64,000 nt of DNA from Novosphingobium profundi (GTDB lineage: Bacteria; Pseudomonadota; Alphaproteobacteria; Sphingomonadales; Sphingomonadaceae). How positions within the stretch are numbered: the first letter of the stretch is position 1; each line of letters opens with the position of its first letter. Positions 16,938 to 25,739 of the stretch are shown in pieces. The notes under the pieces were generated by a model. The model was not told the DNA's origin, did not search any database, and worked only from the letters and a program-made list of their open reading frames with translations. The position numbers were made by a program, and so were the translations under genes. The stretch spans positions 59,288 to 123,287 of the forward strand of contig NZ_JABWCU010000020.1 in the NCBI RefSeq assembly GCF_018491765.1, written 5' to 3'.

Positions 16938-17695
16938 CCCGGTCGGACACCCTGGCGCAATCGACGAACACGGAGACGCGGCGGCCCTGGGGGCTTGCCG
17001 CGTTTCTCCTTGTTGCGGCCTGCGGGTTTCTGGCGCTGGGCGTCTGGCAGGTCCAGCGCCTGCACTGGAAGCACGCCCTCATCGCCCGCGTCGATGCCCG
17101 CGTCCACGCCGCCCCGCAGCCCCTGCCCGCCACGGCCTCGCTTGCCCAAGCGCCCAAAGACCAGATCGAATACTTGCGCGTTGCCCTTGCCGGCACTTAC
17201 CAGCCACAGGCGACCGCGCTGGTGCGCGCGGCGACCGAGCTCGGCACCGGGTACTGGACACTGACCCTGCTTCAGGCCGACGACGGCCGACAGGTCTGGG
17301 TCAACCGGGGCTACCTGCCCTCCGGAACAAGCCTGGCAAACGCCCGCGCGGCGACGCCGACAGGCCCCGTGCAGGTGGTCGGCCTCGTGCGCGTGAGCGA
17401 GCCGGGCGGCAGCCTCCTCCAGGCCAACGAACCTGCGCAGGAGCGCTGGTATTCACGCGATCTCGCTGCGATCGCGCGCACGCGCCATGTCGCCGCCTAC
17501 GCGCCCGTCTTCGTCGATGCGCAGCAGGAGCAGTCCAAGCCCCCTGCCGGCACGAAGCAACCCGTCCCGGGGCTCACCGTGATCTATTTTCCGGACAACC
17601 ACCTCGTCTACGCGCTGACCTGGTTCACGCTCTGCGCGCTCAGCCTCTTCGGGATTTTCCTTGCATGGAGGCGCGCGGGCCGCTCTTTGGCCTGA
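16871..17695 (+). CDS. SURF1 family oxidase assembly protein
   Basis: SURF1 signature elements: N-terminal membrane helix (RPWGLAAFLLVAACGFLALG), then WQVQRLHWK, WVNRGYLP and a second C-terminal helix (YALTWFTLCALSLFGIFLAW). SURF1 proteins help haem insertion in haem-copper oxidases. The start is uncertain: the only in-frame ATG/GTG is a GTG 67 nt inside cyoD without a ribosome site, while a CTG at 16934 overlaps the cyoD stop as CTGA and would give a more usual length (about 253 residues). The gene ends within the start region of the sensor kinase. Confidence 0.85.
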   Translation: MGHAPPQHQHDADGARHGTAALTRSDTLAQSTNTETRRPWGLAAFLLVAACGFLALGVWQVQRLHWKHALIARVDARVHAAPQPLPATASLAQAPKDQIEYLRVALAGTYQPQATALVRAATELGTGYWTLTLLQADDGRQVWVNRGYLPSGTSLANARAATPTGPVQVVGLVRVSEPGGSLLQANEPAQERWYSRDLAAIARTRHVAAYAPVFVDAQQEQSKPPAGTKQPVPGLTVIYFPDNHLVYALTWFTLCALSLFGIFLAWRRAGRSLA

Positions 17696-18990
17696 TGCGC
17701 TTCATGGCCCCCCCGTCCCCGACCCGCTCCGAGAGCTGGCGCAACGTCTACCTGCTCATGCAGTTGCGCTGGATCGCGGTGATCGGGCAGCTGCTCACGA
17801 TCGTCGCGGCGGCGCAGTTCTTCGCGGTGCGCCTGCCGCTGGGGCCTCTGTTGCTGGCGCCGCTGTTCCTGATCGTACTCAACTTCACGGTCGCGGGCGT
17901 GCTCCATCGCCGCCAGGATTTCCCGCAGCCCGAGCTGTTCTCCGCGCTCCTCATCGACGTCGGGGTGCTCACCTGGCAGCTCTACCATTCGGGCGGAGCG
18001 ACCAACCCCTTCACCTTCCTGTTCCTGCTCCAGATCGTGATCGGAGCGATGATCCTCGAGAAGCGCTGGGCCTGGGCGGTCGCGGGTGTCGCCAGCCTCG
18101 CGGTCTTCACGCTGACCTTCGCCTATATCCCGCTGCAGCTGCCCGCCAAGCACCTGGGCAATCCCTTCGGGCTCTACCTCGTGGGCAGCCTGTTCTGCTT
18201 CGTGATCACCGCGGGCCTGCTCGTCTTCTTCGTCATCCGGCTCGACCACAACCGGCGCCAGAGCGACACCGAACTCGCCGTGCTGCGCCAGCAGGCGACC
18301 GAGGAGGACCACATCATCCGCATGGGCCTGCTCGCCTCGGGCGCTGCGCACGAACTGGGCACCCCGCTCTCGCTGCTCTCGGTCGTGCTGGGCGACTGGG
18401 CCCGCCTGCCGCGCATCGCCGAGGACCCCGAGCTGCTGGAGGACCTTGCCGCGATGCGCACCGAGCTTGCGCGCTGCAAGACCATCGTCAGCGGCATCCT
18501 CATGTCGGCGGGCGAGATGCGCGGCGTGAACCCCGCCGTCACCACCGTGCGCGACTTCTTCGAGGAACTGCTGGGCGAATGGGACACGCGCATGGAAGGC
18601 GAGCTGCGCTTCATCGACCGCATCGGCGAGGACGTGGCGATCGTCGCCGATCCGGGGCTGCGCCAGGTGATCGGCAACGTCATCGACAACGCGCAGGAAG
18701 TCTCCCCCTCGCTCGTCGTCCTCGAGGTCGAGCGCGAAGGCGAGGAGATCATCATTACCGTGACCGACCGTGGCCCCGGCTTCGCGCCCGGCATGATCGA
18801 GCGCCTGGGCACACCCTATTCCTCGACCAAGGGACGGCCGGGCGGTGGCCTTGGCCTGTTTCTTGTCGTAAACGTGGTCCGCAAGCTGGGTGGACGGGTC
18901 GAGGTCGCCAACGCGGACGGCGGCGGTGCCCGGGTCCGCCTCTCCCTCCCCCTGGCCGCACTCGCCTATACCAAGGACGACTTCGCATGA
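17665..18990 (+). CDS. regB: Redox-sensing histidine kinase RegB/PrrB/ActS family
   Basis: 441 residues: six membrane segments (about residues 30-195), then dimerisation and kinase domains. RegB hallmarks are the quinone-site GGATNPF loop, the H-box GAAHELGTPL with His229, and the redox-active Cys271 in ARCKTIV. N-box (NVIDNAQE) and G-boxes (DRGPGF, GGGLGLFL) are present. It senses respiratory redox state and phosphorylates RegA. It overlaps SURF1 by 31 nt, and its stop overlaps the regA start (ATGA), tying it to the cyo operon. Confidence 0.93.
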   Translation: MEARGPLFGLMRFMAPPSPTRSESWRNVYLLMQLRWIAVIGQLLTIVAAAQFFAVRLPLGPLLLAPLFLIVLNFTVAGVLHRRQDFPQPELFSALLIDVGVLTWQLYHSGGATNPFTFLFLLQIVIGAMILEKRWAWAVAGVASLAVFTLTFAYIPLQLPAKHLGNPFGLYLVGSLFCFVITAGLLVFFVIRLDHNRRQSDTELAVLRQQATEEDHIIRMGLLASGAAHELGTPLSLLSVVLGDWARLPRIAEDPELLEDLAAMRTELARCKTIVSGILMSAGEMRGVNPAVTTVRDFFEELLGEWDTRMEGELRFIDRIGEDVAIVADPGLRQVIGNVIDNAQEVSPSLVVLEVEREGEEIIITVTDRGPGFAPGMIERLGTPYSSTKGRPGGGLGLFLVVNVVRKLGGRVEVANADGGGARVRLSLPLAALAYTKDDFA

Positions 18991-19586
18991 CGACAATGCC
19001 CGCCGATGGGCCCGGCGATGAACCCGCCGATGCGCCGGACGAGGGTCCGACGCCAGCCCCCCTCCCCGCCACGCTGCTGATCGTCGAGGACGATCCGGCG
19101 TTCTCGCGTACGCTCGCGCGCTCGTTCGAACGGCGCGGCTACAGCGTTTCGTGCGCGGCGAGCGCGCACGAGGCCGACGTGCTGAGCCAGTCGGGCCAGT
19201 TCGACTACGCCGTCGTCGATCTCAAGCTGGGTACCGATTCCGGCCTCGCCGTCGTCCAGGCGCTGCACGAGCGCAGCCCCGAGACGCACATTGTCGTCCT
19301 GACCGGCTTCGCCAGCATCGCCACCGCCGTCGAGGCGATCAAGCTTGGTGCCTCGCACTACCTCGCCAAGCCCTCCAATTCGGACGACATCGAGGCCGCC
19401 TTCTCGAGCAAACAGGGCGATGCAAGTATCCCCGTCGAAGGGCGCAAGACCTCGATCAAGACGCTCGAGTGGGAATATATCCACCAGACCCTCGTCGAAT
19501 GCGAATTCAACATTTCCGAGGCCGCGCGCCGGCTCGGGCTGCATCGCCGCACGCTCGCCCGCAAGCTCGAGAAACGCAGGCTGTAA
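18987..19586 (+). CDS. regA: Redox response regulator RegA/PrrA/ActR family
   Basis: 199 residues: a receiver domain with acidic pocket VEDDPAF and phospho-acceptor Asp78 (VVDLKLG), a linker and a C-terminal Fis-type helix-turn-helix (ISEAARRLGLHRRTLARKLEK) nearly identical to the RegA consensus. The N-terminal 25 residues are a Pro/Asp-rich extension. RegA typically controls respiration, carbon fixation and terminal oxidases, so feedback on cyo is plausible. Confidence 0.94.
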   Translation: MTTMPADGPGDEPADAPDEGPTPAPLPATLLIVEDDPAFSRTLARSFERRGYSVSCAASAHEADVLSQSGQFDYAVVDLKLGTDSGLAVVQALHERSPETHIVVLTGFASIATAVEAIKLGASHYLAKPSNSDDIEAAFSSKQGDASIPVEGRKTSIKTLEWEYIHQTLVECEFNISEAARRLGLHRRTLARKLEKRRL

Positions 19587-19704
19587 GCCCAGCGCACCGG
19601 CGAACACCCGCGCTGCGCCCAGCCCCATTGGGATTGTCCTGACCGGTTATTCCGGGAGGAGCACGCTAACCGGACGCTAGCCGCCCGCGTGCGAGGTGAA
19701 GCTT

Positions 19705-20154
19705 ATGCCAGACCGCGACCTCTCGCACGACCTTTCGCACGACCGGGGCCGCCGCCGCCCGATCCGTCCGGCGGATGCGGCGAACGGCCCGGCGGTCCCC
19801 GGCGGACGGCGGCGCCACAGCCGGCTGCGCGTGCGGCTCCCCGCCCGGATGGAGAGCCGCTGCAGCGACCACCAGGTGATCCTGAGCGACATCGCGCTAT
19901 GGGGCGCACGCGTGTTGACCGACGCGACCTTGGCGAGGGGCACCGAGGTCGTGCTCGCCTGGTCCACCTTCGAGGCCTTCGGCGAAGTCGTGTGGTGTTC
20001 GCAGCAGCAGTGCGGCATCAGCTTCGTCGAGCCGATCACCGCCCAGGATCTGCTCACCACCCGCGCGATCAACGACGCCGCCCGCCTACCCGACGAACGC
20101 ACCCTGATCCGCCAGATAGCCTCGCAGTGGGTTCAGGGCATCCGGCGCCTCTGA
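19705..20154 (+). CDS. PilZ domain protein
   Basis: 149 residues with a single PilZ-like domain: the c-di-GMP-binding arginine motif RRRHSRLRVRLP (about residues 36-50) and the second motif degenerated to LSDIALWGARV (alanine in place of the usual serine). The N-terminus is basic and likely disordered. ATG at 19705 has GAGGTGAAG just upstream; an in-frame GTG at 19696 lies within that site. It probably acts as a c-di-GMP sensor, target unknown. Confidence 0.75.
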   Translation: MPDRDLSHDLSHDRGRRRPIRPADAANGPAVPGGRRRHSRLRVRLPARMESRCSDHQVILSDIALWGARVLTDATLARGTEVVLAWSTFEAFGEVVWCSQQQCGISFVEPITAQDLLTTRAINDAARLPDERTLIRQIASQWVQGIRRL

Positions 20155-20205
20155 CCACGAGCAGGGTAGCACCTTTCCGGCAGTCCGAATTCGGATCGAC
20201 CGGCC

Positions 20206-21180
20206 TCAGACCGGAGCCGGCGCGGTGAGTTCGATCTGCGCAAAGTAGCGCGCCATCGCGTCCATCGTGTCGTCGGCGGGCGCGATGAAGGCCCGGCGCC
20301 GGTCGCTGTCGTCGCATATCCGCACGAACAGGCCCGCCTCGACCATCTGCCCGATCCAGCGCAACGCCGTTGTCGGCGGCACGCCCGAGGCGATGCACAA
20401 GGAGGTCACCGAGACGCGTTGCCCTTCCATGCGCGCGGCCGTCAGGTCGAGCAACATGTCCCAGGCCGGATCGGCGAACAGGTCACCCTCGAAGAAGCGC
20501 GAGCGGGCCTGGCGCTGGCGAATGATCCGCCGCACGAGCGTGGCTGACGGCAGGGGCGGTTTCGCACCAGCCGGCAGGGGCGCTCCGGGTGTTCCGGCGG
20601 CGCTCTCCACCCGGTGCCCGAAACGGAACACCGGCGACGGCTTGTCGCCAGCCTCCCCCGAGCCGGGCCCTAGCCGCTCGATCTGCCCGGCGATCTGGCC
20701 AACCTGCTCGCTCAGGCGCAGCAACATGAGACGGTCGTCCTCGGACAGTTCGCGCACCCTGGTCTTGCCGAAGTTTGCAAGAACCTGCCCCAGCGCCAGC
20801 ACACGCTCGGCCCGGCTCGGCTCGACCAGCAGGACCGGATCCGACTGGTCCATGCACGCGAACACGCTGTCGAGCGCGTCGACCGTCGTCGACACGATCA
20901 GGCGCGCGCCGGTGCGCCGCGCCCGATCATCCAGCCGGCTGAGGATCGCGGTGCGCGCGGCATCGACCTGCGGACAATCGACCAGGACGATATCCCCCAG
21001 AGGGCGCACGTCCTCGTACCCCAGATCGTCGACCGAACCGGTGGCCAGCACGTCGAGCCCGACCGCCACCGCGTCCTCGCGCAAAGTGGCGCGCAGATGC
21101 GCCCTGTCGCCATAGATGGATAGGCTGCTCCGTGAGGAACCGTAAGCAAAATCACCTTGGGAAGAGACCGTGTCGCGCAT
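20206..21180 (-). CDS. Winged-helix DNA-binding protein, unknown role
   Basis: 324 residues. The N-terminal half (about 20-130) resembles a Rossmann-like or degenerate receiver fold (DIVLVDCPQVD, RLIVSTTVDALDSV). After a Pro/Ala-rich linker, a C-terminal winged helix (about residues 235-310) has MLLDLTAARMEGQRVSVTSL and GVPPTTALRWIGQMVEAGL, similar to MarR-like domains. I do not recognise a named family. An alphaproteobacterial LexA-type box lies 27-41 nt upstream of the start codon, suggesting damage-linked control. Confidence 0.7.
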   Translation of the reverse strand: MRDTVSSQGDFAYGSSRSSLSIYGDRAHLRATLREDAVAVGLDVLATGSVDDLGYEDVRPLGDIVLVDCPQVDAARTAILSRLDDRARRTGARLIVSTTVDALDSVFACMDQSDPVLLVEPSRAERVLALGQVLANFGKTRVRELSEDDRLMLLRLSEQVGQIAGQIERLGPGSGEAGDKPSPVFRFGHRVESAAGTPGAPLPAGAKPPLPSATLVRRIIRQRQARSRFFEGDLFADPAWDMLLDLTAARMEGQRVSVTSLCIASGVPPTTALRWIGQMVEAGLFVRICDDSDRRRAFIAPADDTMDAMARYFAQIELTAPAPV

Positions 21181-21206
21181 CTGTTGGACTCCGTAGGTTC
21201 ACTCAG

Positions 21207-21221
21207 GAACAGGAGTAGAAC
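21207..21221 (-). promoter_or_regulatory. LexA (SOS) box candidate
   Basis: GAAC-N7-GAAC on the plus strand, read as GTTC-N7-GTTC on the minus strand. This is exactly the direct-repeat operator known for alphaproteobacterial LexA. It lies just upstream of the winged-helix gene, with further GAAC/GTTC half-sites at 21197-21200 and 21223-21232. Confidence 0.5.
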
Positions 21222-21262
21222 AGAACAAGTTCAGGTCAAGAAGACCCTCGGTTAAATTGCTG

Positions 21263-22273
21263 TCACCATCCACCAAGTTCCTGACGGACAAGCGTTTCAA
21301 GCATGTCAACGCCGACAGGACGGGCGTTCAGGCAGGCCAGTGTCGCGAAGGCTTCGCCGCCGGCCGCGAAGAAATCCTCGCGCCCGCGCAGCGCCAGTTC
21401 CTCGAGCGTCTCGACGCAATCGGCCGAGAATCCGGGTGCGGCGACCGCGATCCGCCGGATGCCCGCCTTCGCCAGTTCGACGAGCACGGCGTCGGTCGCC
21501 GGCTCGAGCCACTTGGCGCGCCCGAAGCGCGACTGGAAACTGGTCTCCACGCGCAGGCCCGCAAGGCGCACGGCCAACCGCTCGCGCAGCAGGCGCGCGG
21601 TCTTGTGGCACTGGCAATGGTAAGGATCGCCAAGGTGCAAGGTGCGCTCGGGCATGCCGTGGAACGAGAGCAAGAGCACTTCGGGCGTGAATTCCAGCGC
21701 CTCGATCTGGGCGGCGAGATCGGCCTCGAGCGCATCGATATGCGCAGGATGATCGTAATAGGGTGGAAGCGTGCGGATGGCGGGCTGCCAGCGCATCGCC
21801 TTCAGGCCCTCGCCCAGCTTGTCCATAACCGAGGCCGTCGTCGCGCCCGAATATTGCGGGTAGAGCGGCGCGACGAGAATCCGGTCGCAACCCTCGTCCT
21901 TCATGGCCTGAAGGCGCGCGGGGATCGAGGGGTTACCATAGCGCATCGCCCAGTCGACGCGCACCGCCTCGCCCATCCGCGCCTGCAGGGCCTCGGCCTG
22001 CGCGGCGGTGATCGCGGCGAGCGGCGAGCCCTTGTCGGTCCAGACTTGCGCATAGGCGTGCGCCGATTTGGCCGGGCGCGTGCGCAGGATGATCCCGTGA
22101 AGGATCGGCTTCCAGGCGATCGGCGGGATCTCGACGACGCGCGGGTCGGACAGGAATTCCGCCAGATAGCGTCGCACGTCACCGGGGGTCGGCGCGTCGG
22201 GCGTGCCCAGGTTGACGAGCAGGACCCCGGTCCGGCCGACCGGAGCCGCGGGGTGGTCCTCGGGTCGCTGCAT
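21263..22273 (-). CDS. hemH: Ferrochelatase
   Basis: 336 residues. VLLVNLGTPDAPTPGDVRRYL is the family's opening motif; LLLSFHGMPERTL carries the catalytic histidine, and CQCHKTARLL and FQSRFGRAKWLEP are typical. It inserts iron into protoporphyrin IX, the last step of haem b synthesis, relevant to the nearby bo3 oxidase. The ATG at 22273 shares bases with the upstream stop (TGATG), so translation is coupled to the molybdenum enzyme. Confidence 0.95.
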   Translation of the reverse strand: MQRPEDHPAAPVGRTGVLLVNLGTPDAPTPGDVRRYLAEFLSDPRVVEIPPIAWKPILHGIILRTRPAKSAHAYAQVWTDKGSPLAAITAAQAEALQARMGEAVRVDWAMRYGNPSIPARLQAMKDEGCDRILVAPLYPQYSGATTASVMDKLGEGLKAMRWQPAIRTLPPYYDHPAHIDALEADLAAQIEALEFTPEVLLLSFHGMPERTLHLGDPYHCQCHKTARLLRERLAVRLAGLRVETSFQSRFGRAKWLEPATDAVLVELAKAGIRRIAVAAPGFSADCVETLEELALRGREDFFAAGGEAFATLACLNARPVGVDMLETLVRQELGGW

Positions 22274-24543
22274 CACACTTCCTCCTCGAAAAGGGGCAAA
22301 CGCCGAAACCGCAAGCCGGTTGCGGAATGGAGCGCGTTGGCCACCGCAGGCGCAGCAACCGCGACGCCCAGTTCGCCCGGATCGACCGGATCGGCCTGGC
22401 TGGTCACGAAACCGACTTCGATCTCGGGCGCGTCGCGCAAGGCCGGCAGGCCAAGCGCGCCCAGCGTCTCGGTTTCGGGCCGACCTGCCTCGAAACGGGT
22501 CGTGCAACCGAAGGCCAGCCCAAGCCCGAACAGCAACCCGCCCTCGATCTGCTGGCGCGCGATGTCCACGTTGACGATCCGCCCGATGTCGGCGACCGCA
22601 GTGAGCTTCTCGACCTTCACCCCACCCGCGTCGCGCCGCACGCTGGCGATCGCGGCAATGTAGCCGCCGCCCAGCGCATGGCAGGCAAGCCCCTGGCCGC
22701 TATTGTCCCCGCCACCGTCCCACTGCGCGAGCGAGGCGACGCGCTGGAGGCACTCGGCAAGGCGCGGCGTTTCGCCCAGCATCGCCATGCGCAGCGCGAG
22801 CGGCTCGCGCTGGTTGAGCGCGGCCATCTCATCCACGAAACATTCGTTGAAGAAGGCGGTGTAGCCATGCGCGTTGCCGCGGAGGCGTGAAGTGGGAAGG
22901 TCGATCCGCGCCGAAACGTGGTCGATCTCGACATGGGGAATGTCGTAAACCGGTACGATCCCCTCGAGCGCGAGCGGATCGTCCTTGCCCGCGCTGGCCG
23001 CGATCGCCTCGGATGGGCTGTCCCCGCCGAACATCCGCCGCCCAAAGGCACGCGCGCAGGCGGGCACCGCCACCCGGCCCCGCCAGGCTCCGATCCCGCC
23101 ATTGGTATCCGGACGCGCGGCCATGACCGCGACCACCGGCGTGCGCGGAAATCCGGCGCGGTGCTCCTCGGCGCGCGACCAGGTCAGTTGCACCGGCTTG
23201 CCCAGCTCGCGCGCGAGTGCGGCGACCTGCCCGGCGATGGCGACTTCGAGCCGGCGGTCGAAACTGCCCCCGATCGCCATCGGGTAAAGCACCACCTGGC
23301 GCGGCGCGAGGCCGGCCGCCTCGGCCGCGGCCCGGCGCGCCGCCTCGGGCGCCTGGGTGCCGATCCAGAGCTCGAGCACGCCGTCCTCGAGCCGCGCGGT
23401 CGCGCTCGCCGTCTCGATCGTGGCGTGGAGCGCGGGGCTCACCTCATAGCGCACCTGGAGCGGCAGCGCCCCTTCGGTCAGGCTCATGTCCCCGCGCCCG
23501 AAGACTCGGTGGGCGTGGCTCTTGCGCAGCGCGTCGTCGAGATCGTTCTCGACCTTGACGCTCTCGACCCCGCCCGCGAAGCGAAACAAGGGCTGCATGC
23601 GCTCGAGCGCCGTTTCCGCCGCCCAGCCGTTGCCGGCGATGGCCGCGACCCAGGCCCGCCCTTGCGTCTCGCCGCGCACGATCCGCTCGAAACCCTTGAC
23701 CGTACGCCCTTTGGCCTCGTCGATCGAATCGAGCGCCGAGCGCTGCGCGATCGGGCCCTGGCGGATCGCCGCATGGACCATGCCGGGCAGCCGCACATCG
23801 CCTGCGAAGGTCCACGAGCCATCGACTTTCGCGGGCAGGTCGAGACGCGGGTAGGCAAGATCCGAGCCGGGCGGATAGTCCGAGGGGTCTTCCGCCGGAG
23901 GCTCGGGTTGCAGCGGCGGCACCTGCGGGGGATCGAGTGCACTCGCTTCGGCTGCCAGCGCACCGAACGGCAGCGCGCGTTCACCGTGGCGCACGACGCC
24001 GTTCTCGAGCGTGCACTCTTCCCAGGCGACGCCCCAGCGCGCCGCCGCCGCCTGCACCAGGAGCGCGCGGGTGGTTGCCGCCGCCGCGCGCGCAGGTGCC
24101 TCGTAGGCCGCGAGCGAAGTGCCGTCGGCGGTGGCGTTGAAGCGGGTGTCCTGGGCCCAGCGGCGGGTGACGAGGTCGTCGGGTTCCTCGACGAGGCGCG
24201 GCGCGAGCGGCAGCCACATCTCGGCCCAGCGCGCGGCGAGCACGGTGTTGGCGTAAAGCGCACTGACCGGCGCGGGCTCGACCGCGACCTGGCGCCAGTC
24301 GCAGCCCAGTTCCATCGCCACGATCTGCGGAAGCAGGGTGGAAATGCCCTGCCCCATCTCGACTTGCGGCACCGCCACGGTGACCACGCCCCCGCCCGAG
24401 ATCTTGATCCAGGCTCCGAACGCCTCTTCGTTCTCGGCGGGCTGGAGCGGGAGGGGGAAATTGCGGGGACGCAGGAACCAGCCGACCGCAAGGCCGCCTC
24501 CGGCCAGCGCGCCGATCAGGACACCGCGGCGCGTGACGCGCAT
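22273..24543 (-). CDS. Molybdopterin-binding hydroxylase large subunit (IorB/xanthine dehydrogenase family), Tat-exported
   Basis: 756 residues starting MRVTRRGVLIGALAGGG, a twin-arginine signal. The body matches isoquinoline oxidoreductase beta / aldehyde oxidase large subunits: QVEMGQGISTLLPQI, GGGYIAAI, RLRGNAHGYTAFFNECFVDE and a C-terminal DPGELGVAVAAPAVANAL holding the likely catalytic glutamate. The usual partner, a small 2Fe-2S subunit, is not next to it; instead mrp lies upstream and hemH downstream, both joined by TGATG overlaps. Substrate unknown. Confidence 0.85.
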   Translation of the reverse strand: MRVTRRGVLIGALAGGGLAVGWFLRPRNFPLPLQPAENEEAFGAWIKISGGGVVTVAVPQVEMGQGISTLLPQIVAMELGCDWRQVAVEPAPVSALYANTVLAARWAEMWLPLAPRLVEEPDDLVTRRWAQDTRFNATADGTSLAAYEAPARAAAATTRALLVQAAAARWGVAWEECTLENGVVRHGERALPFGALAAEASALDPPQVPPLQPEPPAEDPSDYPPGSDLAYPRLDLPAKVDGSWTFAGDVRLPGMVHAAIRQGPIAQRSALDSIDEAKGRTVKGFERIVRGETQGRAWVAAIAGNGWAAETALERMQPLFRFAGGVESVKVENDLDDALRKSHAHRVFGRGDMSLTEGALPLQVRYEVSPALHATIETASATARLEDGVLELWIGTQAPEAARRAAAEAAGLAPRQVVLYPMAIGGSFDRRLEVAIAGQVAALARELGKPVQLTWSRAEEHRAGFPRTPVVAVMAARPDTNGGIGAWRGRVAVPACARAFGRRMFGGDSPSEAIAASAGKDDPLALEGIVPVYDIPHVEIDHVSARIDLPTSRLRGNAHGYTAFFNECFVDEMAALNQREPLALRMAMLGETPRLAECLQRVASLAQWDGGGDNSGQGLACHALGGGYIAAIASVRRDAGGVKVEKLTAVADIGRIVNVDIARQQIEGGLLFGLGLAFGCTTRFEAGRPETETLGALGLPALRDAPEIEVGFVTSQADPVDPGELGVAVAAPAVANALHSATGLRFRRLPLFEEEV

Positions 24544-25562
24544 CAGTCGCGCGCCGTTGCGGCCGGATTGGCGGACGTCGCCGGGGCGTCGAGCCAGGCG
24601 GCCACGTGCCCGGCAAGCACCGCGAAGGCCTCCGCCTGCTTGCCTTCTCCGGCGGCCGGCGGGGTGCCGGCGTCGCTCGCACGGCGGATCGCGATGTCGA
24701 GCGGGATGCGGCCCAGGAAGGGCACCCCCAATTCGCGCGCCGAGGCTTCGGCCCCGCCGCAGCCGAAGGGATCGCTCTCCTCCCCGCAATGCGGACAGAT
24801 ATAGCCCGCCATGTTCTCGACCAGCCCGACGATCGGGACGCCACCCTTGGAAAACAGCTCGATCGCGCGGGTCGCGTCGATGAGCGCCAGGTCCTGCGGG
24901 GTGGAGACGATCACCGCGCCGGCCGGCTTGAACTTCTGCAGCATCGTCAGCTGGACGTCGCCGGTGCCGGGCGGCAAGTCGACCACCAGCACTTCGGCAT
25001 CGTCCCAGTGCGCCTCGAGCAGCTGGGTCAGCGCGCCCGCCGCCATCGGCCCGCGCCAGGCCATCGCCTGCCCCGGTTCGGAGAGGTGCCCCATCGAGAG
25101 CACCGGCACGCCGACCGCGCTTGCGACGGGCACCAGGCGCTTTTCGTGGGCGACGGGCTTGAGCCCTTCGGTGCCCAGCAAGCGCGCCTGCGAAGGTCCG
25201 TAGATATCGGCATCGACGAGGCCGACCTTGAACCCCCGGCGCGAAAGCGCGACCGCGAGATTGGTCGAAAGCGTCGACTTGCCCACGCCCCCCTTGCCCG
25301 AGCCGACCGCGAGAATGCGTGGGGGCCTTGCCGGCGTGTCCGGCTTGTCGGCCATGAAGGCGACGCGCACTTCGGCAATGTCACCCTCACGCTCCAGCAC
25401 CTTGCGCACCGCGATCTCCAGTGCCGCGCGATCGCGCGGGGACAGGCCCGAGGCGTCGAGCACGAGCGTGGCGATACCCTGCGCACAGCGCAGCGATTGC
25501 AGGCGCGAGGCGGCCTCGGCGGGCAGCAGCGCGCGCAGCGCCGCGTCGGGTTCGGTACTCAT
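24543..25562 (-). CDS. mrp: Iron-sulfur cluster carrier ATPase Mrp/ApbC
   Basis: 339 residues: an N-terminal MIP18-like (DUF59-type) region (about 1-90), then a deviant Walker A GSGKGGVGKST and the VDADIYGPSQ and VVDLPPGTGDVQLT motifs. The C-terminal CPHC pair (YICPHCGEE) binds the transferred 4Fe-4S cluster. It likely supplies clusters to apo-proteins. ATG at 25562; the stop overlaps the molybdenum enzyme's start, so the two may be functionally linked. Confidence 0.94.
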   Translation of the reverse strand: MSTEPDAALRALLPAEAASRLQSLRCAQGIATLVLDASGLSPRDRAALEIAVRKVLEREGDIAEVRVAFMADKPDTPARPPRILAVGSGKGGVGKSTLSTNLAVALSRRGFKVGLVDADIYGPSQARLLGTEGLKPVAHEKRLVPVASAVGVPVLSMGHLSEPGQAMAWRGPMAAGALTQLLEAHWDDAEVLVVDLPPGTGDVQLTMLQKFKPAGAVIVSTPQDLALIDATRAIELFSKGGVPIVGLVENMAGYICPHCGEESDPFGCGGAEASARELGVPFLGRIPLDIAIRRASDAGTPPAAGEGKQAEAFAVLAGHVAAWLDAPATSANPAATARD

Positions 25563-25739
25563 GCGGCGAATTCCAGCTTGCGCGAGTGTAAGGCGGTCAT
25601 GGCGCTCAGGTGGCCCAGACAAAGAAAAAGGGCAAGAGAGGCCCTGTTTTTTGGTCCAAGGGTGTATTTTGAACGAAGCCTACCTATAGATAACGCCATG
25701 AGAGCGATTGGCGATGCAATTACGCGAGCAGGCCTGAAG

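Noticed and set aside
20184..20195. 12-bp palindrome TCCGAATTCGGA
   Set aside because: It lies between two convergent gene ends, has no second copy and no promoter context; probably chance.
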